Positions 33,170 to 42,459 of a stretch of DNA of 64,000 nucleotides are shown here, piece by piece. The stretch covers positions 5,260-69,259 of the forward strand of contig JBOGEN010000104.1 of assembly GCA_050743265.1 (NCBI GenBank), written 5' to 3'. The DNA comes from JBOGEN01 sp050743265. GTDB lineage: Bacteria > Actinomycetota > Actinomycetes > JBOGEN01. The position numbers were made by a program, and so were the translations under genes. Position 1 is the first letter of the stretch. Every line of letters begins with the position of its first letter. The notes under the pieces are model-generated. The model was not told the DNA's origin, searched no databases, and worked only from the letters and a program-made list of their open reading frames with translations.

Positions 33170-34144
33170 ATGGCACCGCCGACGCACGCTCCGTCTTCCG
33201 AGCCCCTGGTGCTCAAGGCCCTGAGCCGCACCCAGGGCAACAACGAGGCGCTCAAGGACGGCAGCGTCAGGCCGGACGGGGTTCGCCTGGACTTCGAGGA
33301 GGTGCCCGTCCTCGTCGACGGGTTCCGCCGGATGGTGCGCGGTCTCGAGTTCGACGTGGCCGAGATGGCGGTCACGACGTACCTGTGCGCCCGGGCCCAC
33401 GGCACGCCCTTCACCGCGCTTCCGGTCTTCCTCGTCCGCGGCTTCCACCACGGCGCGGCCGCGGTGGCCGCGTCGGGAGAGGTCGAGAAGCCGAGCGACC
33501 TCGAGGGTCGACGGGTCGGCGTCAGCCGCGGGTACACCGTGACCACGGGTGTGTGGGTGCGCGGCATCCTGCAGGACGAGTACGGCGTCGACCTCGACCG
33601 TGTGACCTGGGTGCCCTCAGGCGACGAGCACGTGACGGCGTACCGCCCCCCTTCGAACGTCGAACCGATGCGGCCGGGTGGCGACCTCGAGACGATGGTC
33701 GCCGAGGGCGAGCTCGCGGCCGCGGTCGGGATCGCGGCGAGCCGTCCGGAGTTCGTGCCCCTGATCCCTGAGCCACGGGAGGCCGCGTTCGCCGCCCTGC
33801 GCAGGCGGAGGCTCTACCCCATCAACCACCTCGTGGTCGTACGGAACGACGTGCTGGACGCCCACCCGGGCCTGGCCGCCGCCCTGTTCGAGGCGTTCGG
33901 CGAGGCCAAGCGGCGCTACGTCGCCCGGCTGGAGGCGAGCGAGATCGCGAACCCGACGGCGACCGACGCGATGTACCGGCGGGTCATGGAGACCACCGGC
34001 GACGACCCGCTGCCGTACGGGATCGCGCCCAACCGGGACATGCTGGACGAGCTCGTCCGCCACGCCGTGCGCCAGCGGATCCTCGACCGCCCGCCCGCTC
34101 TCGAGGAGATGTTCGCCGCGGGGACCCACGACCTGACCGCCTGA
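33170..34144 (+). CDS. 4,5-dihydroxyphthalate decarboxylase-like protein
   Basis: 324 residues with a periplasmic-binding-protein-like fold but no signal peptide. The order LVLKALSRTQGNNEALKDG, EVPVLVDGFRRMVRGLEFDV, GYTVTTGVWVRGILQDEYG, and YPINHLVVVRNDVL is typical of proteins annotated 4,5-dihydroxyphthalate decarboxylase (Pht5-like), which form protocatechuate from dihydroxyphthalate. Members vary in real substrate, so this is family-level. The ATG is 10 bases after TAGGCT, giving a very short or no leader. Followed 12 bases later by the RpiB-like gene. Confidence 0.75.
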   Translation: MAPPTHAPSSEPLVLKALSRTQGNNEALKDGSVRPDGVRLDFEEVPVLVDGFRRMVRGLEFDVAEMAVTTYLCARAHGTPFTALPVFLVRGFHHGAAAVAASGEVEKPSDLEGRRVGVSRGYTVTTGVWVRGILQDEYGVDLDRVTWVPSGDEHVTAYRPPSNVEPMRPGGDLETMVAEGELAAAVGIAASRPEFVPLIPEPREAAFAALRRRRLYPINHLVVVRNDVLDAHPGLAAALFEAFGEAKRRYVARLEASEIANPTATDAMYRRVMETTGDDPLPYGIAPNRDMLDELVRHAVRQRILDRPPALEEMFAAGTHDLTA

Positions 34145-34156
34145 GGGGTGCCGACC

Positions 34157-34609
34157 ATGCGCATCGCCATCGCCGCCGACCACAACGGCGTCGCCGTCAA
34201 GGCGCGCCTGGCCGAGTGGCTGACCGCCCAGGGCCACGAGGTCGACGACCGCGGGGGGCACGACGACGAGGTCGTGGACTACCCGCCGCTCTGTGCCGAC
34301 CTTGCCCGCGAGGTGGTCGACGGCCGGGCCGAGCGGGGCATCGTGGTCGGCGGCACAGGCGGGGGTGAGGCCATCGCGTGCAACAAGATCCGCGGGATCC
34401 GGGCCGGCCTGTGCCACACGACGTTTCTCGCGGAGATCTCCGCGGCGCACAACGCCACGAACGTCCTCGTGCTGGGGGCGAAGGTGCTCAGCCCCGAGGA
34501 GTCCGTCGAGGTCACGGGCACCTGGCTGCGCACGCCGTTCAAGGGCGACCGGCACCAGCGACGCCTCGAGCAGATCGATGCGCTCGAGCGTGGGGAGCTG
34601 CTCGCCTGA
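34157..34609 (+). CDS. RpiB/LacA-LacB-family sugar-phosphate isomerase
   Basis: About 150 residues. MRIAIAADHNGVAVKARL at the start, then VVGGTGGGEAIACNKIRGIRAGLC and HNATNVLVLGAKVLSPEE, are the RpiB fold signatures. The usual CGTGxG loop reads GGTGGG, so the common catalytic cysteine is missing at that site; a second Cys occurs in ACNK. It may act on tetrose or other sugar phosphates, as in four-carbon acid pathways (a DUF1537-PdxA2 pair lies at the right edge), or on a ketose product of this catabolic block. GAGGGGTG precedes the ATG. Confidence 0.8.
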   Translation: MRIAIAADHNGVAVKARLAEWLTAQGHEVDDRGGHDDEVVDYPPLCADLAREVVDGRAERGIVVGGTGGGEAIACNKIRGIRAGLCHTTFLAEISAAHNATNVLVLGAKVLSPEESVEVTGTWLRTPFKGDRHQRRLEQIDALERGELLA

Positions 34610-34732
34610 CCCGAAAAGTGGCGAGTCGCGAGGCAGGGCCCGCTCCGCCAGACGGGTGACTGATCGCCACGTCCAGGCGCCAGGGCTCGCTCCCCTCTCA
34701 GGGACGCCGCCGGTTGCGCCGACCTGGAGGTC

Positions 34733-36859
34733 ATGAGCACACCTCGCCGGCGCCTCCTTGCCCAGGTGCTCCTGGGCGTCGGCCTCCTCGCGGCCGCGTG
34801 CTACCTCATGCTGCCCGAGGGCCTGGTCGGGAGTGTCGGGTTCCTTGTCGTGGCCGCGGTCGGTGTCGTGATGTCCGTGCTCGGCGCCTGCCTGATGCAC
34901 GGGGCCCGCCGGCGGGTCTGGGTCATCGTGGCAGTCGGCCAGGTGCTGTACTTCGTCGGCGACGTTCTGTGGTTCGTCTACGAGAGCGTCCTGCACATCG
35001 CGCCGTACCCCTCGATCGCCGACGCCGCGTACCTGGTGCGCTACCCGCTGGTGGCCGTCGGGCTGATGTGGCTCATCCGCGGGCGGCGCCAGGGCCGGGA
35101 CCGGGCCGCGTTCCTCGACGCCGCGATCATCAGCACCGGCTTCGCCGTCGTCGGCAGCGTCTTCGTCGTCGCCCCTGCCGCCGTGGGAGGCGGTGAGACC
35201 CTGCTCAGCCAGGTGGTAGCCGGCGCGTACCCGGTCGCCGACCTCCTCCTGCTGGCCTTCCTCATCCGGCTCTTCACCAGCGGTGCCGCACGCAGCCTGT
35301 CGTTCTGGTCGCTGGCCAGCGGCCTCGGCATCATGCTCGTCGTCGACATCTGGTACACGTTCAGCATCGTGAGCGGTGCGGGGTACCCGGTCTGGCTCAA
35401 CACCGGGTACATCCTGGGCTACCTCCTGATCGGCTTCAGCGCGCTGCACCCCTCGGTGGACCACCTCTCCGAGCCGACCCCGAGCCGGCCCGAGCGGATG
35501 ACGGTCGTGCGCCTGACCGCTCTGGGGCTGGCCCTGGCCCTGGCTCCGCTCACCGAGCTCGTCGCGACCCTGACCGGCTTCACCACGAACACCGTGATCG
35601 TGGTGTCCGGGGCCTTGGTCGGGACCACGCTCGTCCTCACGCGCATGGAAGGCCTTCTGCGGTCCATGCAGGCGCAGGCCGTCCAGCTGTCCGCACTCGC
35701 ACGGAACGACGGCCTCACCGGCGTCGCGAACCGCCGTACGTGGGACCACGAGCTGTCCCGCGCGTGCGCCAAGGCGCGGGAGAACGACTGGCCGCTCGCC
35801 GTCGCACTCATGGACTTGGACCACTTCAAGGTCTACAACGACCTGCACGGCCACCAGGCCGGTGACCGCCTGCTCAAGGCGGCCGCCGCCGCGTGGCAGG
35901 AGCGCCTCGGGTCCCGCGGGTTCCTCGCCAGGTACGGGGGCGAGGAGTTCACCGTGCTGCTCCCCGACACCACGCCGGATGCCGCTCACGTGATGTTCGA
36001 GTCGCTGCGTGCGCTCACTCCCGGGGGACAGACCTGTTCCATCGGAGCGGCTGTCTGGGACGGGCTCGAGGAGCCCGCACACGTGCTCGCGCGGGCCGAC
36101 GCGGCCGTCTACCTGGCGAAGCAGTCCGGACGCAACAGGCTGTGCATGGCCGACGTCGGACAGACCATGACGAGCAACCGGTCGCCACGTCCCCAGATCG
36201 CGCTTCAGCCCATCGTCGCGCTGGAGACGCTGACCGTCCTCGGCCACGAGGCCCTGAGCCGTTTCGACGGGCAGGACCCGTCCGCCGTGTTCGCGCACGC
36301 CGCGACCATCGGCGCCGGCCCGGCCCTGGAGGCCGAGGCGATCAGGCGTGCGCTGGACGACTGGCGGCGCGGAACCATGCTGTGCGTCAACGTGAGCCTC
36401 AGCGCCCTTCCTGACCCGCAGGTGCAGCAAGCGCTCCCCGCCGACCTCACCGGACTCGTCCTGGAGATCAGCGAGAAGGACGCCGGCGACTACACCCCGG
36501 CGCTCCTGGGGTTGCTGTCCGACCTCCGTGGCCGCGGCGCTCGCATCGCGATCGACGACTGGGGCCGCGGGTTCTCCAACGCCTATCGCCTCCTGCGCCT
36601 CGAACCCGACATCATCAAGATCGACATCTTCATCGTGCAGCACCTCGACGAGCCGGCGCACCGCTCCCTGATCCGGGCCATCGTCCTGTGGGCCGGCGAG
36701 GTCGGCGTCGAGCTCTGGGCCGAGGGCGTGGAGACCGAGGCTCAGCGCCAGGCCCTGCTCGCGCTCGGCGTGGCCACCGGCCAGGGCTTCCTCTTGGGGC
36801 GTCCCACGATCCCGGACGCCACCCGCGACGTCGCGCCGGCGCCGGCTGCGCACGTCTGA
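34733..36859 (+). CDS. Membrane GGDEF-EAL protein for c-di-GMP turnover
   Basis: 708 residues. The first 305 residues form an eight-to-nine-helix membrane sensor (hydrophobic blocks at 7-30, 35-55, 60-85, 97-118, 128-150, 160-180, 190-215, 225-245, 260-300). Residues 330-475 are a GGDEF domain with DGLTGVANRR and RYGGEEF, intact at the active site. Residues 490-690 are an EAL domain: GHEALSRF, LCVNVSLSALP, VLEISE, IDDWGRGFSN (where DDFGTGYS is usual) and IIKIDIF. Most metal residues remain, so both synthesis and hydrolysis are possible. ATG 34733; no operon partner. Confidence 0.9.
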   Translation: MSTPRRRLLAQVLLGVGLLAAACYLMLPEGLVGSVGFLVVAAVGVVMSVLGACLMHGARRRVWVIVAVGQVLYFVGDVLWFVYESVLHIAPYPSIADAAYLVRYPLVAVGLMWLIRGRRQGRDRAAFLDAAIISTGFAVVGSVFVVAPAAVGGGETLLSQVVAGAYPVADLLLLAFLIRLFTSGAARSLSFWSLASGLGIMLVVDIWYTFSIVSGAGYPVWLNTGYILGYLLIGFSALHPSVDHLSEPTPSRPERMTVVRLTALGLALALAPLTELVATLTGFTTNTVIVVSGALVGTTLVLTRMEGLLRSMQAQAVQLSALARNDGLTGVANRRTWDHELSRACAKARENDWPLAVALMDLDHFKVYNDLHGHQAGDRLLKAAAAAWQERLGSRGFLARYGGEEFTVLLPDTTPDAAHVMFESLRALTPGGQTCSIGAAVWDGLEEPAHVLARADAAVYLAKQSGRNRLCMADVGQTMTSNRSPRPQIALQPIVALETLTVLGHEALSRFDGQDPSAVFAHAATIGAGPALEAEAIRRALDDWRRGTMLCVNVSLSALPDPQVQQALPADLTGLVLEISEKDAGDYTPALLGLLSDLRGRGARIAIDDWGRGFSNAYRLLRLEPDIIKIDIFIVQHLDEPAHRSLIRAIVLWAGEVGVELWAEGVETEAQRQALLALGVATGQGFLLGRPTIPDATRDVAPAPAAHV

Positions 36860-36920
36860 CCGGGGCAGCGAGCCCGGTGCCCCGCAGCCCGGCTGTCCTT
36901 GGGCTGTCCCCACTCCGCCG

Positions 36921-36926
36921 TACGAT
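36921..36926 (+). promoter_or_regulatory. TACGAT -10 box for a leaderless glyoxalase-fold gene
   Basis: TACGAT ends 7 bases before the ATG at 36934 and no ribosome-binding site is visible, matching actinobacterial leaderless promoters. Confidence 0.45.
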
Positions 36927-36933
36927 CGCGGGC

Positions 36934-37323
36934 ATGGCTGAGCCTGGCGAGGGAGTCGGCGAGATTCACGTGGGGACCGTGGTGGTCAACGTCCAGGACA
37001 TGGAGCGGGCTGTCCAGTTCTGGAGCGCTGCCCTGGGCTACGTGCAGCGCGAGGGGGAGTGGGACCCGGAGTTCATGATGCTGGTCGACCCCGCCGGGCG
37101 GGGGCTTCCCGTGTCGCTGCAGCTCGCCGAGGCCCGGCCCAAGGAGCCCGTACGGGTCCACCTCGACCTCTACACCGACGAACAGACGCGCCAGGTCGAC
37201 CGCCTGGTCGCGCTCGGTGCCTCACACGTGCGGGGCTGGCCGTACCCGGAGGACCCGGACTTCGTCGTGCTGCATGACCCCGACGGCAACGAGTTCTGCG
37301 TGATCGACCACGTCGACCTGTAG
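36934..37323 (+). CDS. VOC-family (glyoxalase-fold) protein
   Basis: 129 residues. Two babbab modules: VGTVVVNVQDMERAVQFWSAALGYV at the start and WPYPEDPDFVVLHDPDGNEFCVIDH at the end, the classic VOC pattern. A His (HVGTV) and a Glu (NEFC) could bind a metal. Likely cytoplasmic; substrate unknown. Leaderless promoter upstream, Pcm gene 59 bases downstream on the same strand. Confidence 0.85.
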   Translation: MAEPGEGVGEIHVGTVVVNVQDMERAVQFWSAALGYVQREGEWDPEFMMLVDPAGRGLPVSLQLAEARPKEPVRVHLDLYTDEQTRQVDRLVALGASHVRGWPYPEDPDFVVLHDPDGNEFCVIDHVDL

Positions 37324-37382
37324 CGCCCGCCACAGTCCGGGTCAGGCATGCGCTAGCCGTCGGACGACGAAGGGGGCAGGTG

Positions 37383-38021
37383 ATGGCCGCCGCCACGTCG
37401 AGCCCGGACGCGCAGCGTCGTGACCTCGTCCGCCTGCTCGCGGCCCGGGGGGTCTCCGGCGCGGCGGTGCTCGATGCGATGGCAAGCGTCCCCCGCGAGG
37501 CGTTCGTGGCCGAGGGCCTCGCCGACCGCGCGTACGCGGACAGCCCGCTGCCCATCGGAGGCGGCCAGACGATCTCCCAGCCGCAGATGGTCGCGGTCAT
37601 GACCGAGGCGCTGGAGCTTCGCCCGTCCGACCGTGTGCTCGAGGTCGGGACCGGGTCGGGGTACGCCGCGGCGGTCCTCGCACGGGTGGCCGGCGAGGTC
37701 CACACGGTCGAGCGGGACGCCCGGCTGGCCACGACGGCGCGGGACCGCCTGAAGCGCCCGGGCTATGAGAATGTCGCCGTGCGCCACGGGGATGGCAGCG
37801 AGGGCTGGCCCGGCCACGCACCGTACGACGCCGTCGTGGTCACCGCCGCCCCGGCGCGGCTGCCCCCGGCTCTGCTGTCGCAGGTCGCGGTCGGGGGTCG
37901 GCTGGTCGCGCCCGTGGGCCCGCAGGGCGGTGACCAGTCCCTGGTACGCGTACGGCGACTGGGTGAGGACGAGTACACGGAGGAGGACCTGGGCCCCGTG
38001 CGGTTCGTGCCGCTCACCTGA
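37383..38021 (+). CDS. pcm: Protein-L-isoaspartate O-methyltransferase
   Basis: About 212 residues. MASVPREAFVAEGLADRAYADSPLPIG and the GQTISQP substrate loop are diagnostic, followed by the AdoMet motif VLEVGTGSGYAAAVLA and a YDAVVVTAAPARLPPALL strand. The enzyme methylates isoaspartyl residues in damaged proteins. Start ATG 37383, one codon after an in-frame GTG, with GGGGGCAGGTG upstream. Convergent with the small VOC gene. Confidence 0.9.
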   Translation: MAAATSSPDAQRRDLVRLLAARGVSGAAVLDAMASVPREAFVAEGLADRAYADSPLPIGGGQTISQPQMVAVMTEALELRPSDRVLEVGTGSGYAAAVLARVAGEVHTVERDARLATTARDRLKRPGYENVAVRHGDGSEGWPGHAPYDAVVVTAAPARLPPALLSQVAVGGRLVAPVGPQGGDQSLVRVRRLGEDEYTEEDLGPVRFVPLT

Positions 38022-38055
38022 GCAGGCCGGCAGCTCGCGTGCGCAGGCAGGCCGC

Positions 38056-38430
38056 TCAGACGAACAGGCAGAAGGGGTGGCCCGCGGGGTCGAGGTGGAC
38101 CCGGACGTGGTCCTGCGGCTGATAGTCCGCCGGCGTCGACCCCAGGGCGATCGCATGCGCCGCCGCCGCGTCGAGATCGTCCACCCGGATGTCGAGATGG
38201 ACGAGCATCTGCTGCTCGCCCGGTCGTTCCGGCCAGACCGGAGCGCGGTAGTCCTTCTCTTCCTGGAACGACAGGCCCGCGCCGCCGGCCGGGCACCGGA
38301 GCTGCACCCAGCCGGGGTCGCTCCTGATCTGCTCCCAGCCGAGCAGGTGCCGGTAGAAGTCGGCGAGCGCCTGGGCGTCCGGGGCGCCCAGGACCGTCGC
38401 CGAGAGGGTTATCGAGAGGGTCGGGGTCAC
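38056..38430 (-). CDS. VOC-family protein
   Basis: About 124 residues. SATVLGAPDAQALADFYRHLLGW at the start, a metal His in VHLDIRVDDLDAAAAHA, and the end VHLDPAGHPFCLFV are the bleomycin-resistance/glyoxalase pattern. GTG 38430 follows AGGAGG at 5 bases, so the longer frame upstream is unlikely. Substrate unknown. Confidence 0.85.
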   Translation of the reverse strand: MTPTLSITLSATVLGAPDAQALADFYRHLLGWEQIRSDPGWVQLRCPAGGAGLSFQEEKDYRAPVWPERPGEQQMLVHLDIRVDDLDAAAAHAIALGSTPADYQPQDHVRVHLDPAGHPFCLFV

Positions 38431-38526
38431 GGGTCCTCCTGCACGGGGCGCCGACGGACGCGCCCGAGCATGCACGGCTATGCCCGCCCCCGCCAAGCGA
38501 CGGCCCGGCCCGCGAGCGCAGACCGC

Positions 38527-39735
38527 TCAGTAGCGGCTGTAGAGCAGGAGGTTCGGCGAGCCCGCCCCGGCGTTCTTGACGACTCCGCGAGTCGCCCGGT
38601 CGCGCAGTGCCGTCGCCACCCGACCGGGCGAAGCCGCCCGGTGGGTCTGGAGGTACTGGGCTGCCGCCCCCGCGACGTGGGGCGCGGCCATCGAGGTTCC
38701 GCTCACGGTCTTCGTCGCGGTGTTGCTCGTCGACCAGGCGGACTTCACGTCCACCCCGGGCGCGAAGAGGTCAAGGCACTCGCCGTAGCTGGCCCAAGTG
38801 GGCGACCAGTCCGTCCTGTCGGTGGCGCTCACGGTCAACGCCCGGTCCACGCGGGCCGGTGAGTTCCCGCAGGCAGGCAGGCCGTCGTTGCCCGCGGCGA
38901 CGGCGTACGTGATGCCGTCGAGGATCGAGTTGCGGACGGCGAGGTCAAGGGACTCGCTCGTGCCGCTGCCCCCCAGGCTCAGGTTGGCGACCGCCGGCTG
39001 TCCCGCCGTGTGGTGCCGCGTCACCCAGTCGATGCCGGCGATCACGTTCGCCAGGCTTCCTCCGCCGGTGCAGTTCAGGACGCGTACCCCGACCAGGGAC
39101 ACGCGCTTGGCGACACCGTAGCGGCTCCCCCCGATCGTCCCGGACACATGCGTGCCGTGGCCGTTGCAGTCGGTCGCCGAGCCCCCGTTCACCGCGTCGT
39201 ACCCGCTCACGGCACGCCCACCGAACTGCTGGTGGCCGAACCTGATCCCGGTGTCGATGACGTAGGCCCGCACGCCCTGCCCGGTGGCGTCGTAGCGGTA
39301 CGTGCCCGAGAGGGGCCGCGCGTGCTGGTCGTCGCGGTCGAGTCCCCAGGGCGGGTTCGTCTGTGTCGACACCACGTGGAGCCGCTGGTCGGGAACGACG
39401 GACGCGACCGTCGGGTCAGCGCGCAGCGTCCGTACGGCAAACGCTGGGAGCACCGCCGCGTACCCGCGGAGAGCCTGGCCGTACACGTGGCGGACGTCGC
39501 CTCCCAGGCGCTCGGCGCGGTCCGCCTCGGTGTGGGAGACCGTGACGTCCTTCCGCGACCCGACGTCGGCCGCCGTCCTGGGTGCGGGGTCCTTCAACGT
39601 GACGACGTACTCCCGGGACGGCTCCCCTGGCGTGCGAGGACTCGACGCCTGCGAGGCCGCGGCCAGACCCGGCAGGGCGACGAGCACCAGGGCCGCACAG
39701 GTCCCCGCGACGACAAGATCCCGACGAGCGCGCAC
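38527..39735 (-). CDS. Secreted subtilisin-like serine peptidase (S8)
   Basis: About 402 residues. A signal peptide (LVVAGTCAALVLVALPGLAA) and an I9-type propeptide (residues 40-115: REYVVTLKDPAP, then VASVVPDQ) precede the catalytic domain. The triad is visible as Asp in YVIDTGIRFGH, His in CNGHGTHVSGTIGG and Ser in VSGTSMAAPHVAGAA, with oxyanion Asn in AVAAGNDG. PWGLDRDDQ marks the mature start. GTG 39735 follows GAGGGG. Extracellular nutrient protease of the aqualysin/proteinase K type. Confidence 0.92.
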   Translation of the reverse strand: MRARRDLVVAGTCAALVLVALPGLAAASQASSPRTPGEPSREYVVTLKDPAPRTAADVGSRKDVTVSHTEADRAERLGGDVRHVYGQALRGYAAVLPAFAVRTLRADPTVASVVPDQRLHVVSTQTNPPWGLDRDDQHARPLSGTYRYDATGQGVRAYVIDTGIRFGHQQFGGRAVSGYDAVNGGSATDCNGHGTHVSGTIGGSRYGVAKRVSLVGVRVLNCTGGGSLANVIAGIDWVTRHHTAGQPAVANLSLGGSGTSESLDLAVRNSILDGITYAVAAGNDGLPACGNSPARVDRALTVSATDRTDWSPTWASYGECLDLFAPGVDVKSAWSTSNTATKTVSGTSMAAPHVAGAAAQYLQTHRAASPGRVATALRDRATRGVVKNAGAGSPNLLLYSRY

Positions 39736-39997
39736 GCCCTCACCCCTCTTCCCTGCCACAGGACCGGACGGTCCCACGCGTTGTCAGTGTGATGGCGCCC
39801 AACGGGTTGCGAAACCTCCGATGGGTCATCGAAACCCGGACAACGTGGGCGCCCGAGCACGGGGGGCATGCCCGACTCGCGCCCGTCGGGCCGGGGAGGT
39901 GCCGCGGTGCCGGCCGCGTCGGGCCGGCGCGACCATGGACCCTGGGGCACGCGGCCGGCGGTGACGTGCGCCGGCCGGACGAGCCGGGAAGGAGGCG

Positions 39998-40852
39998 ATG
40001 GCGGTGAGGGTGGTCGACCGATCCTCGCGGGTCGGGTTCGTCGGTCTCGGCAACCTGGGCGAGCCGATGGCCCGGACGCTGCTGCGTGCCGGGTGGAGCC
40101 TGACCGTGCTCGACCAGGCCCGGCACAAGGCCGACCGCTGCGCGGCGGAGGGCGCCGGCGTCGCGGAGAGCCCCAGGGAGCTGCACGACTGTCAGGTCGT
40201 GGCCCTTGCCGTACCGGACAACGCGGCAGTCGATGACGTGCTCCACGGCGACGAGCACCTCCTCGACACGCTCCCGTCCGGTGCGACGGTCGTCGTGCAC
40301 AGCACGGTGCTGCCGGACTCCCTCCAGCGGCTGGCGGCGACGGCGGCGAGGCGTGGGGTGGGAGTCGTGGACGCCCCCGTCAGCGGCGGGGCCGACCGCG
40401 CCGCCACCGGCGACCTCACCGTCATGGCCGGGGGAGCGCCCGAGGTCGTCGACGCGGTGCGGCCGCTGCTCGACACCGTGGGCAGCGACGTCCGGCACGT
40501 GGGGCCGCCCGGTGCCGGTGCGGCGACCAAGCTCGCGAACCAGCTCATGATGTTCGCCGCGCTCGCCGGCACGTACGAGGCGCTCGACCTCGCGGCCGCG
40601 TACGGCGTGGAGGAGGCCGACGTCCTCGCGGCTGTGGACAAGAGCACCGGCGGGTCCTGGGTGACGCGCCACTGGGGGTTCTTCGACCAGGTCGCCCAGG
40701 CGTACGACGAGGGCGGGACGCTGGTGCGTGACCGGCCGTGGAGCAAGGACCTGGCGGAGGTCGTGGCGGCCGCCCGTGCCGCGGACGTCGCGCTGCCGGT
40801 CGCCGGACTGCTCGCCCAGTACATCGCGGAGCGCGTGGAGCGGCGAGGGTGA
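39998..40852 (+). CDS. NAD-dependent beta-hydroxyacid dehydrogenase, 3-hydroxyisobutyrate dehydrogenase-like
   Basis: 284 residues. N-terminal Rossmann loop GFVGLGNLGEPMARTLL, substrate motif VDAPVSGGADRAATGDLTVM, and the catalytic lysine in GAATKLANQLMM. The C-terminal helical domain is typical. It probably oxidises a 3-hydroxy or 2-hydroxy-carboxylate to the semialdehyde or keto acid. AAGGAGG precedes the ATG. Its stop overlaps the amidohydrolase GTG (GTGA), so the two form an operon within catabolic block two. A second family member lies at 48024-48956. Confidence 0.87.
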   Translation: MAVRVVDRSSRVGFVGLGNLGEPMARTLLRAGWSLTVLDQARHKADRCAAEGAGVAESPRELHDCQVVALAVPDNAAVDDVLHGDEHLLDTLPSGATVVVHSTVLPDSLQRLAATAARRGVGVVDAPVSGGADRAATGDLTVMAGGAPEVVDAVRPLLDTVGSDVRHVGPPGAGAATKLANQLMMFAALAGTYEALDLAAAYGVEEADVLAAVDKSTGGSWVTRHWGFFDQVAQAYDEGGTLVRDRPWSKDLAEVVAAARAADVALPVAGLLAQYIAERVERRG

Positions 40853-41724
40853 GCGTGGGCCCTTCCGTGACCGCGACGCGGACGATCGACGCGCACCACC
40901 ACTTCTGGCGCGTCGCGGAGCAGGCTCAGCCCTGGCGTACGGGTGACCACGAGGCGATCGCGCGCGACTTCCTCCCGATCGACCTTGACGTCCACCTGCG
41001 TGCCTGCGACGTCGATGCGACCCTGCTCGTCCAGTCGGTCGACTCCCGCGAGGAGAACGAGAGGCTCGACCGTCTAGCGGGCGAGACCCCGTTCGTGGCG
41101 GGCGTGGTCGCGTGGCTGCCGCTGACGGACCCGCCGGCAGCGGCCGACGAGATGGCCCACCTGCCGGCGCCGACACGCGGGGTGCGCTGCCTCGTCGGAC
41201 ACGCCCCGATCGACCGCCTGGAGCGACCGGACGCGCTGGCGGTGCTCACCGAGCTCGCCGAGCGAGGTCTGGCCTGGGACGTCGTCCCCGTGACGGCGGA
41301 GCAGACCCGGACCGTCCTGCGCGTCGCCCGGGAGGTGCCCGGTCTCCGGGTGGTCGTCGACCACCTCGCGCGTCCGCCCCTCGACGTGGCCGACGGCGGC
41401 GCCTGGGAGCGAGCCGTCCGCGACCTCGCCACGTGCCCGAACGTCGCGGTGAAGGTCTCCGTCGGGATCGACCTGCTCACCCGTACGCCGTGGGACCGGA
41501 GCCGGCTCTGCGATGCCGTCCAGGTGGTCGCTGACCAGGTCGGCCCGCGTCGGATGATGCTCGCGAGCAACTGGCCGGTGGTCCTGCTGCGTCGGTCGTA
41601 CGTGGGGGCCTGGTCCGACCTGGTGGTGGCCGTCCGTACCGCCGGCATCGACGGCGAGGAGCTGGCCGAGGTGTGCGGCGGAACGGCGGCGCGCTGGTAC
41701 GGCCTGGCGGACCTCGCCTGCTAG
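40849..41724 (+). CDS. Amidohydrolase-family lactonase/hydrolase (COG3618 type)
   Basis: About 291 residues. It opens with the metal motif TIDAHHHFWRV, shared by fuconolactonases and 2-pyrone-4,6-dicarboxylate hydrolases, and continues with VVAWLPLTDP, GVRCLVGHAP, VVDHLARP and a final MLASNWPVVLL, where the catalytic Asp would be; here the stretch reads SNWP where relatives often have S-D-W-P, a possible difference. GTG 40849 overlaps the preceding stop. Opening a lactone fits with the neighbouring hydroxyacid dehydrogenase. It is convergent with the GntR gene 19 bases away. Confidence 0.8.
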   Translation: MSVGPSVTATRTIDAHHHFWRVAEQAQPWRTGDHEAIARDFLPIDLDVHLRACDVDATLLVQSVDSREENERLDRLAGETPFVAGVVAWLPLTDPPAAADEMAHLPAPTRGVRCLVGHAPIDRLERPDALAVLTELAERGLAWDVVPVTAEQTRTVLRVAREVPGLRVVVDHLARPPLDVADGGAWERAVRDLATCPNVAVKVSVGIDLLTRTPWDRSRLCDAVQVVADQVGPRRMMLASNWPVVLLRRSYVGAWSDLVVAVRTAGIDGEELAEVCGGTAARWYGLADLAC

Positions 41725-41743
41725 TCGCAGCGGGTGTCGAGCC

Positions 41744-42448
41744 TCAGCCGGTCGGCGTCGGGTCCTCGAGGGCGTCGAGCCACCCCTGGGCCGCCGTCTT
41801 CACATGCGAGGAGGTGTGCTCGACCGCGGCGGCGACGTCCCGCCGCGCGATCGCCTCACCGATGTCCCGCAGCTCCTGTGCGGACTGCCGGGGCCGGCCC
41901 GGCTGGGACAGCGTCCTCGCGCGCAGATGGCGCAGCCGCCCGTTGAGGCTGCCCAGCAGCTCGCGCAGGGAGTCGCTGGCCCCGTCGGTGAGCACCGCGT
42001 AGACCTGGTCCTTCGCCGCGAGCATCCCGCGGGTGTCCCCGTCGCGCTCGCATGCTGCGGCGTACGCCCCGATCGCCCTCTGCAGGGCGTCGATCTGGCC
42101 GTCGTCCGCCCGCTCGACGAACCGCCGGACGAGCAACGCCTCGATGGCCACGCGGGCCTCGTACAGGTCGGCCGCGTCCTCGTGGCTCAGCGAGGCGACC
42201 ACGGCCCCGCGCTGGGGGATGACCTGGACGAGCCCCTCGGACTCCAGCTCGCGGAGCGCCTCGCGCACCGTCGACCGCGAGACCTCGAGTCGCTCGATGA
42301 GCTCACGCTCGACGAGACGCTGGCCCGGCTGCAGGTCCAGGGTCAGGATCGCCGTCCGCAGGACGTCGACCACCTGGAGGCGCAGCGGGGCCGCGGACCT
42401 GCCGACGGCCGGCATGGCCCACGCACTCGAGACAGGGGTACCGGACAT
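41744..42448 (-). CDS. FadR-type GntR regulator with FCD domain
   Basis: 234 residues. The winged helix is LRLQVVDVLRTAILTLDLQPGQRLVERELIERLEVSRSTVREALR split over residues 22-66 (key pieces: GQRLVERELIERLEVSRSTV, REALRELESEGLV). The FCD effector domain follows (DLYEARVAIEALLVRRFVE, then RDGDTRGM and HTSSHV with candidate metal histidines). FCD regulators usually sense carboxylic acids. It is the last gene of the minus-strand catabolic operon and probably controls it; palindromes of the expected type lie at 30087 and 33123-33150, in block one. Confidence 0.88.
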   Translation of the reverse strand: MSGTPVSSAWAMPAVGRSAAPLRLQVVDVLRTAILTLDLQPGQRLVERELIERLEVSRSTVREALRELESEGLVQVIPQRGAVVASLSHEDAADLYEARVAIEALLVRRFVERADDGQIDALQRAIGAYAAACERDGDTRGMLAAKDQVYAVLTDGASDSLRELLGSLNGRLRHLRARTLSQPGRPRQSAQELRDIGEAIARRDVAAAVEHTSSHVKTAAQGWLDALEDPTPTG

Positions 42449-42459
42449 GGGCACCCATC

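Noticed and set aside
33617..36913. A 1098-residue open frame on the minus strand
   Set aside because: It lies antisense to the decarboxylase-like, RpiB-like and GGDEF-EAL genes, has no protein-family motif and a composition typical of reverse frames in high-GC DNA.
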